NCBI GenBank assembly: GCA_039881145.1
Contig: JAYKKI010000008.1
Span: forward strand, 29,990,501 to 30,054,500
Origin: Druceiella hillmani
Lineage: Eukaryota > Arthropoda > Insecta > Lepidoptera > Hepialidae
Direction of reading: 5' to 3'
DNA length: 64,000 nt
The notes below the pieces were generated by a model. The model was not told the origin of the DNA. It saw only the letters and a list, made by a program, of their open reading frames with translations, and made no database searches. Each line of letters begins with the position of its first letter. Position 1 is the first letter of the stretch. Shown one piece after another: positions 1 through 12,900 of the stretch. Both the position numbers and the translations under genes were made by a program.

Positions 1-140
1 TAAGATTACTAAACTCATTGTCTTTTAACAATACAATTTCTATATTGTTGGTTCTGTTTTTTGTTTATGTATTATATTGAAGTAGATGTAATGCACTGTT
101 TATATTCTTCACTATACAACCGTTATGTAAAATTTTCCAG

Positions 141-998
141 ACTGAATCTAAAGACATAACGGACTTGGATCTTAGAGCCAAAATAATATTCAAACTAAAT
201 GTTTTGGAAAAATTTAGTAGTGCTTTAACAATGGGTTGTACGAAAAACAATCATGGTTCACCCAACACTTGTAAGGGTTGCCTAAATACTGAATGTTATC
301 ATGCTGAAGTGCTATCATATTTAAATCCTTCATTTGATATGTCTAATACGGATTACTCCGACTTAGAAAATAATTTTAATAGGATCAAAGATGATGACCG
401 GGCAAAACTGGTAGCCCAAATAATTAAAGCTGATGATTTCAATAGTGTTTTACAATCTTTTGACAATGATTTTTCAAATAAAATCCAAGAAAATGATGAC
501 TCTGATAATATGGCACTGAAAATTAAGGAGTTACAAGAATGCTACGATGAATTGCTCAATGCTTATAGCGACTTAAAGGACGAACGCGACTCCCTAGTGT
601 CTAAAATATTAGAATGTGAAGAAGCTTTACAGGAACTAGAAGATTTGAAATATAAGTATCAGGAACTGAGTAGGCAAAATGATTATTACCAATCTTTTGT
701 TGAAGAAGCTAACAAAGTCAAAGAGGAATCTATTGTTTTATTAGAACAGGCTGAAACTTTGGAGGACGAATTAAAACATCAAAAGGAAATAAATCAGCTA
801 AATAATTCTAAATTGGTTCACCTATCGGATGAAAACACAAGTTTACATAAACATATTGAAGACATGAGTATAAATTTTGAAGAAGAAAAGAAACAGCTTA
901 AGTATAAAGTAAGTGAGTTGGAGTGCTGCGCTTCATGCCAGGAAACAGAAATCAGTAGTTTGGCGATACAGGTGGACACATTAATGAACAGTCAAAAG
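141..998 (+). CDS. coiled-coil gene, exon a (286 codons)
   Basis: Preceded by a pyrimidine-rich acceptor ending TTTTCCAG and followed by AAAAG|GTTAAC, both in phase 0. The first 120 residues are not coiled coil and include a Cys cluster (GCTKNNHGSPNTCKGCLNTEC, spread over about 21 residues near residue 32), which might be structural but matches no zinc motif I know. From about residue 120 it becomes a heptad-rich rod. It is the first exon of this gene in the window, with an open frame at its 5' border. Confidence 0.85.
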
Positions 999-3900
999 GT
1001 TAACCAATTTTTTTCCAATTTTTAAGGTCTACGACAATAAATTAATTTGCTTATATAAAGTTTTTAAGTGAAAAAATAATATTCATTATTTGGTTTACTG
1101 GAGACTGCCATATAACCTAAACATGAAATACTATGAGAAAAATATTGATTATTAAACTGTTATCGACTTTCAACTTTTAAGTATACTGACATAACATTTA
1201 AAAAAATATACATGCAATATCAGGCCATTACTCTTAAGTAACAATCCTCAAAATTTGTAATGTAAATTGTGTCTGTTACAGATGTCTGAATCTAGAAGCT
1301 TAGCTGACACTATAGAACTTAGCACCATCAAAAGGCAACTTTCAAACCTCAAGGATTTATTAGCAACGAGTCAAAAAGAAAATGAAGAATTACAAAGAAA
1401 ATTGTCCGAATATGAAAAACTGTTACAAGCAGTACAGTCAGAATTCCATAACATTCAAGGTTCATATATTTTTTACATTCTATTTTATATTACAATTTTT
1501 TAATGATATCTTAAAGACCCATTTAGTTCAAAATATTCTTACTATTTTTCCGACCTCTAAAAAACAAATGTTATATTATTAATCTACATAATGTGCATTA
1601 TTACCGTAGGGCAATAGTTAGCTGTAGGACATTTAGTGAAGATTGTAACAATAGCATATTCTAACAGTAACAAAGGAGAGCTAGCTACACTCTGTGAAAC
1701 AAAGTAGCTTATGAAAAATATTCTTTCTCTTGACTGAAAGTATTCACATATAACAACAAATGTGGCATCCCATTAAATTTTGATAGACAATACACTGTAC
1801 TTAAGGACTGTAAAAAAATAGTATTATCCAAAAAAAACTAATTAATCAGTCAATCTGACATTTTAAAATTCTTTGGCGACAATCTCTACTCTGTGCGACT
1901 GTTGGACCCCAGATTATATTGTGTTTGACATTGACAATATGAACATAAACAATGAATCTTTTATTATATTTGTAAGACATATTATATATAAATTTTAGCT
2001 TTTTGCGTTTTTTTTTATATAAAATTTAATTATGCCAAATCTCATATTCCTTCATGCTTGCAATATGCTTAAAAAGAGGTACAAAGTCTTCTCGTCACTT
2101 ATCAATATATAGATTAGATCATCAGATGGTAAGGTTAGATAATATAATTAGCAATATTTGGCTAGTTTAGGTGTCATGTAATTTTTAGCATTTTATTCAT
2201 AGCATAAGTAATAATAATTTTTAATAATTGATTTTTTCTTGCTAAAATATTCGGACAAAAAATATGTAAAATTTTACTTAATGAAAAACACTTCCCTAAC
2301 TTCCTGTTATTTGAAAACACAATTTATTACCTGTGTCAAAAACTTTTCTCGTTTTATTGGAAACCAAGCTGACAAATTTTATTCCAAATTTTTCTTGTTT
2401 TCCTTCCAAAACTTAGTTCAAAAAATAAGAACAATTATTTTGGGCACTTATTATTGCAGGAATTTTCAGAATTGAAATAAGTCTATACAACTTTCAGATT
2501 TCACCAGAGCGAACAGATTATTTTCAGATGTTTATATGTGACAAAGTCATGTAAACAGGCCATGTAACACACTGATGTCCAGTCCACCATCTTGATTCTC
2601 TGTGTCGGGGAAAATCGTCCCTATGAGCACAAGCACAGTAGCACAAATTTGTAACTCTTACTTAAACACACTTGTAAATAGCCATTCATCCCTGTGGGCA
2701 CAGGGGCAATAAAATTGCAAGAAATAGACAAATGGCAAAAAATTAACAATGGGGAATAATTGGCAAGATAAAACAAATCATGTTTCAAGTTGGATCTTGA
2801 GGAGTCTACCAATGAACTATATCATGATTGACAGATGCTTAATAGTATATTGACAGGGAAATAGTTTTATTGTCTTTTGGGTTGGGAAAATAGCTGTTCA
2901 AAAATGGTATCTATATTTCAAATGGTTTTTTGTTAGAACTATATCATAGTTTAAAAATATTTGTTCTATTCCTGCTGATCACTATCAGTATATGGGCGCA
3001 GCAGTCTACGGTTCGGATACCATTTTTGCATGTACTATAATGGGCTTTGGTATTCTTTGCGTTTAATATCAAGCCGTATATGGGCTATGCACCTTTAATT
3101 TTATATAATTATCGCTGGACTCACCATGGCCATAGTGACTGTGACACGGTTTTTAACCTACATTCCCTATGGGTAAATTACAATGTTTTTGGTTGCATCA
3201 AATTAAAATTATTCCATTTTCATAATCAACATATATATACACTGCCAGCCAAAAGTTTGAGACCACAGAGATATAGATAGGAAAATAAGAATAAAGATAG
3301 GAAAATAAGATAAAACTCAACATATTTAAAGTGTATAAAGTTATGTTTGTTTTATGTAAAAAGTTTAATTGTCATATTAATACACTAACTTGAAAATTAA
3401 ATACGTTAAAATATACATCTGATGATGTATATTTTAATGTAGAATTATATCAATAATCTTAAACAAAAATCAGAAAAAACTTGTTTTTCATCTAAATATT
3501 CTCCTTTGCATTTAATTATATTTTTTCCAATCTTGGCATTTGAGCAAACAATTTACTTATCCTCTCTTGTGAGATATTTCTCCAGCTTTCTTGTAAAGCC
3601 TTCCAGGTGTCCTGATGTGAAGAGGAGCATTAATCACAAACATTCCGATCGTCCTCTTCCCACAACAGTTCTATCAGGTTGAGATTGGGACTCTGCGGTT
3701 GTCATACTATGTTTTTCAACACCCTTTTCACTTGTTTCTCTTCTAAGTAACCTCTACATAATGTTGAGCTGTGCTTTGAATCATTATCTTGTCGAAAAAT
3801 GAATCCATTGCCAATTAAATTTAGTCTGGAAGGAATAACATTTTTCTCTAAAATCACTTTGTACTACTCCTTTTCCATAATTCCTCCGATTCTCGAAATC

Positions 3901-6900
3901 TCCAGTTCCATGACCAGAGAAACAGCCCCAGACCATAATAGAGCCACCACCATGTTGACGGTAACCACACAATATGGCATCATCCTTTCATCGATGCTAA
4001 GTCAAATGAAAATTTTTCTTTTTGAACCAAATAGTTAAAATTTTGATTCGTCACTCCAAAGAACTTTTTAAAATCTTTTTCTGTCCATTCTCAATGGGCC
4101 ATGATAAGGCCCATTGCATCCTTTTCATCTAGTTTTGTGGCCTTAACAGAAGTTTTCAGTCAGCAAACAACTTAGTCTCCCGCAGTCGTCTTTTGACTAC
4201 AGTCAACGAAACAGGTTTCAATTAAAATTTGTTGCAGGCACATATCTTGCTTCATTAATTGTAGAAAATCCCTAATTGAGGCAGATTTGTGTCCATTCGT
4301 TCAAAGGCAGCTCTTTTCCTCTTGAGATTATTTTCTCCAAAATAATTGAGTAAATGACTAGGCCTTCTAAATATAAACTTGTGAAAGTAATTTGAAATTG
4401 CTGCAACAATTTTACAGCACCCTGATGCAACAAATTTCAAGGGCCCTGATGCAACAATTCAGCAGTCCTGATTTCAGCTTTCAGCAGCCCTGATGCAACA
4501 ATTTTCAAAACATATGTTTTATAACACATTTCCGAACCAAATCACTGGTTGATTCTCATTTTTAATCACCTACCCAGAATTGTTATATCAGACTTTCTAG
4601 CTGAATAACACCCTTAAACATCTATAGTGTATCCATTGGTACAAACCATTTGGACCGATGGATACGTTATAGACGTTCAGAGCTTTGGGAATGGGGATGA
4701 TCACGCGAAATAATTGTCAAAGGCATCTGAAGTAATATGGCCACTGTCAGTCAGAATTCTTTCAATCGTTGCAACATTTTCCATTTTCCATACTTTTTTG
4801 TATTCTTAAATAATATAAATAAAACGATAAAATTTGTATTGAAATGTATTCATGGATACGCGTTTCAACATGTATTCATTTATAAAAACTACGAAATGTA
4901 CGAAATAGACAAAATTTTAAAATATAACAGTTGTGTCTATTTCGTGCATTTCGTAGTTTTTAATTAAAAAATAGACAGACCATGTCAACGATCCATTTTT
5001 GTAATATTTCCAAAAATATGACCTAAAAGTGATATAATTAAAAAATATGAGTACCGAATTACAACATAATTAACAACATTTAAAAAAGAATATAACTCGA
5101 AATGAACCAATATTTGAGATGAATTATAATACAAACAAACGTCCTACTAAAAGAGATTTTCTATCTATGTAATTCATTTCTATTGGTGGATGGACCCAAT
5201 TCACACATTGTCCTTCGTTTCAGTTTTGTCTCGCTAATTATAATCTTACATTTTCAAGCAGATCTGGCACCCTATGACATAACATAACGATTATGAAGAT
5301 TGTAAACTTTGGCATTCCTTTGTAGTTTATTGCAATTTTATTATCTACTCTAAGAAATTAAATATCCACTGAGATCACAATAAACAAGTACTGTATTTAA
5401 GCCAAGTATGGAAAAGTCTGTAAATAAATCCAGAGTTAAAATGGCAATTCAAGCATTACTTCTCAAACTTCTCAAAATTTGGCAAATTTCTCAGAATGTA
5501 ACCCTTAACAATATTATCAAAGAAATTTTTGAATAAAGTAACCATACATTGCAAATGTATATTTAGAATATTTTTACTGAATTTAATTATATCATTAATT
5601 TTAGATGAATGCGAAGCGCTTGTAGAACAAAATCATAATTTGGAATTAGACAAGGATGAGTTGCGAAAGGAATTGGATAACAAAGATAGAGAAATTATTT
5701 ATTTAACTGTTAAAGTAGGTTCACTTACGCAAATTAGTTACACAGATTCTCAAGAGGGACCACCTTCATGTCCAGACAACCAATTGTATTATAAGGAAAC
5801 ATTCAGGGATCAAAGTGAAACTGCCATTACAGAGGGAAGTAATAATACTGATCAAAAATCAGAAGAAGTAATACGTTCAACAGACAAACAATCTCGTAGT
5901 GTGATTGAGAAAAAAGTCAGTTTTTATGACGTTTCTACTAGCCAGAAATTGGAGAATCTGGAATTGCATCACGGTGTAATAGGAAAAAATAGCGAAGAAT
6001 TAATAATGCAATCTAAAGCAAATGAAAAATTAGTGGATGAGCTTCGGAATAAAACAATGGCTTATGATTTATTGTATGAGGAAAAAATCCAACTTCAGAA
6101 TGAACTTTTAAAATATGTGGAGAATATCCCTGAACAACATGAATTTGAATTTGAAATAACTTCAATAAAAAATTCATATATGAAGCTAAAAAGTGAAAAC
6201 GATGATTTGAAAAATGATCTTAGCAAACAAAAGCAGAGAGAAAATGATTTAATTATTCACAACCAAAGGTTACAGAATCTACTAGATGGTAACATTGGTA
6301 GGAACCCAGAGTATGCTTTTCAAGACGATCTATTTATCACACAATTGGAACAAGAAATAAATCAGCTACGAGAGTCAAATAACCTAATGAAGGAGGAGAA
6401 TGAAAGAATATTAAATGATTTGGAAAAGATGCGTGAAAGCAATGGTGTCTATGAGAATAATTTTTTATCTTCAAAACAATCTATTGACAAATTGAGTGAA
6501 GAAAATAATATTTTAAAGGGTGTAATAGAAGATTTGAAATATTCTATTGATTTAATCAAGAGAGAAAGAGAATCCCTTCTAAATGATCACGAGAGCTACG
6601 TCCATAGGAATACGGTGGAATTTAAAAAACTGGAAAGTCATTTGTCAGGTATTAAAGAATCTTGTAATGATCTAGAACAAGAAAATAAAAACTTAAAAAT
6701 AGAATTAGAAAAATTAAGAGAAGAAAATGACAAGCTCACGCAAGAAAGAGATAGACTAATGAGACTAAGTGAAGAAATTAACAAAAGAACTGAAGATAAA
6801 GAAAAGAATTTTGAAGACAGATTAAATTCACTAAATGAAGTCTATGGCAAACTGGAATCTGATCATAAAAACTTACAAATTAAACTTGCAACAAGTGACA

Positions 6901-9900
6901 ATGATAACAAAAAGATAAAAATAGAAATGCAAGACTTACAAAATGAATTGACTAGCTTATTGGAACAGAAAAACGATTTGTTCAATAGATTGAACAAAAT
7001 GAGCAAGGAGGTATGTAAATATTTAAATAAGTTTATAGATATATAAGGAACCTGTTCTTTCTTTCTTGTTACCAATATATTCTATGTTTTTATAAAACTT
7101 CATTTTCTGTTAGTGGACCAATGCATGCTTGTTTATAACTATACTAAATACAGAAATATTTTACAAATTAGTTTTATTAGTTATTAGGTATTCCATTCCT
7201 TATTAGAAAATTAATTTTTATTTTGGTGAAAGAAATTAAAATATAAAAATTTATTTTGTAATATGGAAAAAATCAAATTAAATATATATTTTGAGAGGCA
7301 AAATTTTTCTTTAAATGTTAATACCAAAAAAGTTGACTTGAATTTTTTTTACAGAAGTCTTTGCCTGAAGTTTCAGCTGGGCTAAAGGATTGTCTTCAAG
7401 AAATTGAACAACTAAAAATGGATGTAATGAAAAATCAAAATATCATCGATTCTTTGTCTAGCCAATTAAATTTTTCTGTAGGTTTAATTTCTAGTTTATT
7501 TAGTAGTTATAGAAGTATTATTTGATCAGTTTTTTTGCCTGTTAAAGATGTTAAAACTTTACCACATAAAATACAATCACCTATTTAAAAATTTAAGGAA
7601 AAAAAGGCTACAGATCTTAACATTAAACTGATTGAACAAGCGAATAAGAATGAAATAATGCAGAGTCAAATTACCAATCTGGAACAGGAAATTGTTAAGC
7701 TGCATGGCCACTTGGATATAGCGATTAGTTCAGGAGAACTAAAGGGAAATAGTTTGAAGGCGGTAGAAAAATCTTTAGCAGAGACACAAGCACACCGTTA
7801 GCAAATTTATTTATAAAATTCTAATATGGTCAGTTCTAAAAATGTAATTTGCTAATAATGTAAATAAATTTTTGTATATTCTAGATTCTAGAGCGACTCA
7901 TGACATTAAATCAGAACTTATGGCTTTGCAAATATCTCATTTGAAATCTGACGAATCCACTTCACTTAATAACTCTGTCAAAGCACAATCGGATAATTCC
8001 ACAATATCATCTAAATTGTTTTCCTTCAAGACGAGCAAAAAGAATTTACAGAAACATGTTGAAAGTTTAGAAAGTGCAACAACAAATGCTCTCAAAGCAC
8101 TAAACAAGGATACAGTATCGCCAGGACAAACTGTAAATAATTCATTAGAAATAATTACAAAAACTATGGAACGCCAAGACTTGAATTATCAGAATCTAGA
8201 ACGATTATATCTTGAAGCAAAATCAACAGCCCAGTCAATATCATACAAATATGAAGAACTGAAGGAAGAATTGGAAAATGTTCGCAATCAGTATATGAAA
8301 GAAAAATATGATTTAGAGCAACAATTTTATGATGAAAAACAAAATTTACTCGCGCAAATACAATATGAGAAAAATTCTGCACAAATACTCAAAGATGAAC
8401 GTATGGAACAAAGCAAAGAAATTGAGAACTTTAGAAAGAATACCAATACCTCGATTCGAGAGTTAGAGAGTGAGCTTGAAATATTGAAAGATATATACAG
8501 CAATGCTTTGCATACAATCGGTGATTTGAACAAGAAGAACAGTGCATTGATAAATGATAACAATAAGATACAAAATATACTTGACATAGTAAATGAAGAA
8601 ATGAAGACAAAGTTGAAAGATATTGATGATTTAGAAAATGAGTTAAAACAGATCAGACCTTTAGAAGTGCGTTTAAAAAAAGATGTGACCACACAGACTG
8701 ATTTGGAAAGTACAATTACAGAAACAGGAATAAATAAATCATCACTATCCCTGCTTAGCCTTCAATCAATAAATGTACCTATTAATTCAGAAGGCAATAA
8801 GAACTTCCAATATACAGAAAATGTTAGTGAAATTAATGCAAGTGTCTCTGGGCACATAAATCTAGTCCGATCAATGCAGTCTACTCTTAATTCTGATGAG
8901 CAAGCAAGTATAATTTATTCTGTTAAAGAATTGTCTATTTTGCGGCAAGCGCTACAAGAAACCAATAACACAGATTCGGCAGTAAATAAACTTAATATTG
9001 ACGTTTTGACCCTAAAGGTATCATCTCATTCAGATAGCATACGTGATGACTTAAAGGTACATTTGGTGGAACCAAGTAGTATCTTATATTCATCGAATGA
9101 AAATTATAACTTAAAAGCTCTAGATGCAGAAAAACAGACACAAAGTGAAGTCAAGTTGTCACATATCGGCACGCAAAGTGATGAATTTGTTGACTCTAAA
9201 CTTCTCAATGATATTGAAGAATATAAAATTAAAATACAAACCTTAACAAGCACAGTGACTGCTGGTGAGAGAGATTTAAATATTAAATTGGCTGCTATTA
9301 AGACACAATTTGATAATAATATGCGAAACATTATAAATGAACATAATGAAGGAATTGAAAGAATGCAAACTTTACACGAGGAAACTGTCAGAGATCTGAT
9401 ACGGCAACATGAGAGTGAAATAGAAAATCTGCGAGCCATTAATGCTGAAGGTGTTAAAGTGACAGAAGGATTAATGTGGAAAAATAAAGAATTAAGAAAG
9501 AAATTGAATGAATTAATGGGAGGAGAAAAGGTATGGTTTTTATTTATCAATTTCATGAATTTAACTTATGCGTATATCCCACTTCCACCCCCGTAATCCT
9601 AGAATGACAAGAAGAACAAAGAGGGGGGAGGGGGGAGATGAACCCATCTTTCTTTCGGTACCTTTCTCTCAAAAACCAATGAAGTTATTGATGCTATTCT
9701 TTTTACACTTTGTTAGTTATATAGTCTAGTTACTAATCAATTAGTTTCTTTAAAACCACTCCTATAGACAATTTTGGACACTATTTTTAAAAAAAGTAAT
9801 TTATTTTTCATTTTTTTTCTTTTTATCTATTAAATGAATTGTAGGAAAATTATTTAATCTGTTTTCCCTAAATAAAGAAAACAAAAAAAGTGAACATTGA

Positions 9901-12900
9901 TTGAGTGCTTCATGAAAACCTACGAAAAGGTTTTAGCTTTTTATCATTATTTTTGTACAGATCGAAAAAAGGGATTTCATATAGTTTTTGTTCCAATCTA
10001 CTTTAGTCTGATTCCTTCCTTATCACCACTGAGAAATTTAACATTTTAAACTTACTCAAAAACAATGTGTCTGAAACGCGCCCATCCCATGGTAAAAATT
10101 CATAAAGATTCATCACAAGCAATGAATTAAGATAATTTTAGTGAACATAAGTTTTTTGCACCTCCTAGTAATGTTTTTAATATTGTTTCAAATTTTTACC
10201 TATTTAATATTAAAGTACTTAATATTCATAGTATTTTATGATGTTTCATAACTACCTCGTGCCATAAACACAAAAATTTCACATAAAAGCTCTTGTGTAA
10301 ACAATTAAATAAAATTGTTTACCTACTTCTATGCATCAACATATAGCAATGAAACTACGTGATGTAGTATTATTTCTACTTTAAGTTCTTTACCACAACC
10401 TAGGTTTTGTTGTATTACAACAGCTTCAGGTGGACTGTTAGCAAAGATCTTTGCTACCTAACCTAGTTCGTGGTAAAGAAATTAAAAAAAGTAGAAATAA
10501 TACTACATCACGTATTTTCATTTAATTGTGAATAATGAATTTCTACAAAATTAACACCAAATATATTCAATATAATATAACAAATAAAAAATAGTGTTCT
10601 TTAAATTATTTTATTCGTATACGTTTTTAAAAGAAAAGTAGCTTTTCTATTTTTATATAAGTTTCTTAAGAAAATTCCCATGTGAATATTTCAGGAAAAC
10701 GCTTCAAAAATGTATAAAAACTTGACAGTAACCACAGTAGAACTGTTTAATATTAAACCTAAAAAACGTCATGCACCAACGGTTTGTGCAATAGACTCAT
10801 CAGAAACAAATAAAAATGACTTTGAGAAAGGTGACACTGATGATGGAAAATTAGCTGCGCAAAACTTTTTCAGAAGTATTATAAAAAAAGTATTTGATGG
10901 TGGCATAGAGGTAAGTTGTACCTATGATATTGATATACCTATATTTTCTATATTGATATACCTATATTTTCATTACATTGCATTTTATATATGTACATAT
11001 TTACACTATTAGCTGACTTTACCTGCAGTTATGTTTTCTGAAGAAATTATAATTTTTAATACATATCAAATATTTTGTATTACATTTATGTGTATAAAAT
11101 TACTGTCCATTCTATTAACAAACTAATGATTACATACCATTTAATTAACAATTTATTTACTTCTAAAAATATAGCTACTGTTAGAGCTTTTTGGAGTCAG
11201 TGCCAAGTTGAATGTGGCGCTTATAGTTGTGTATATGGGTATGCACGTGAGAGAGAGAGAGAGAAAGGGGCATGAACTTGGCACCGATTCCTAAAACCTT
11301 AACAGTAGCCATGTTTTCTCAATTTATGTTTAGAAATAATATAGCACAGCAAAGGCTCCCACATACATTCTCTCAATTTTATAATTTTATTCTTCTCATT
11401 GCATTTCTTATTCAGTAGTTACTTGAAGTTGATAAATTTTTTGTTAAACAGTTTATGAGTTAAGGTTATCAACAGTTATTGACATTAAAACATAACTTCT
11501 GTTAGCTGGAACAATTAGTGGGTGACATATATTTATCACACACCTAAACGTCAATAGCTTAGTGGAGGGCAAACGGGAGTTTCAATAACCAAACCTGAAC
11601 TAAATACGACAAAGGCAATGCTAAGCTGCTGACATAGTATCAAGGGCATTATTCATTAGAAGGTGCTTCTGGAGGATTAATGCAGATATCTACTGTCAGC
11701 AATTTGATCAAACAGTTAACAAACTAGTACAGGTGCGACAACCTTTTCCCAGTAACTCTTTGATGTAGAAATTTAAATTTGCGCAATAGATCAACCACTC
11801 AAAAATATTTATATGGAAATTTTTTGGGGCCGAATTAAGTACTCATAAAACTTATTTTTCCATTTCATATATCATGTGAGATATCAATTAAGAGTGAATT
11901 TTTATAATTCCTAAACATCAGAACTAAAGAAGGTAGTTCTAGAAATATTACTGAAAATGTCCACACAAAAAAACGTTTGAGAAAATTTACCTCATCTTCG
12001 AAATTGCTAAATTAAAATTATAAAAAAAAGCAACCATTACTCTAAGTCTCAAAGGTTTTAAGAAATTTTTGGGAATTATATGTTAGGCAATATTTTTACA
12101 TAGTGAAAAATAATACTACCATTTGTAAATCGTTTCATAAAAATCAAATTATTTACAAATGTCAATATTGTTTTTATAATATTTGTTAATAAACTCTAAT
12201 ATTGCCATATATGTCTTGAGTGTATAGAATCCTCATGGTGCGGGTTCTATTCCTACTGAAAAGATTTTTTAATGATCTTTGTCAAGAATAAATCGCATTA
12301 TTGTGAAATTCGAATGAGATAATAAAACTAGTGTTTTGCTAAAATATGAAAAATATGGACTGTTTCCAAACGGACGAGAAATTTCTGGTAGATCTCAGAT
12401 GAGATAGCAACTGTTTCCAAATTGTCACTTAGGACTATTCAGCAGTACTTGCATAATGTCAGGAGAAATGCTTTATAAAAGAAAGGTTAAATAAAATTAC
12501 AAAAATTAGAAGAAAAACAAACCACTAAAAATTACGTTTAGTGACATGTATTTTTTTCTGATGAATCACGATATTATCAGCTTAGTGATAATGGAAGAAA
12601 ATGGTTATGGAGGCTACTCAAGTATTTCTGAAAGTCACTGTGAAAGTTGCAACTCCAGTGAAAAAAGATTTATGTTTTTTTACAGAAACATTTTAATTTA
12701 CAGAATAAATAATATTCTTTTTATTATATGACAAATAAATTAATCATAGAATAATATTCCTTTTATTATATGACAAATATTCCTTTTTACATCCTGTAAA
12801 TTTTTAAACATAATATAGACAATGAAGACAGTAATACGTGAAGAAGGAATTTTTCCAATTTAATTTTCATAATATATAATGAGAATTGTTGCTTTTGATA

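Larger units (their letters stand above)
1460..5604 (+). other. intron b/c with transposon relics
   Basis: A 4.1 kb intron of the coiled-coil gene. It holds a Tc1 relic (3239-4440), a short direct repeat (4420-4501) and a near-perfect hairpin (4884-4961). 1460-3238 is AT-rich with no coding signal that I can support; it includes a short GC hairpin around CCCTGTGGGCACAGGG at about 2691. Confidence 0.7.

Noticed and set aside
5529..5604. Apparent ATG start 25 codons before exon c
   Set aside because: It lies upstream of a good acceptor (ATTTTAG at 5604), encodes a hydrophobic run unlike the rod, and exon b joins at 5605 with the correct phase.
9104..9556. 150-codon minus-strand open frame
   Set aside because: Antisense to exon f; Ser/Leu/Phe-rich translation typical of the reverse of Glu/Lys-rich coding DNA.
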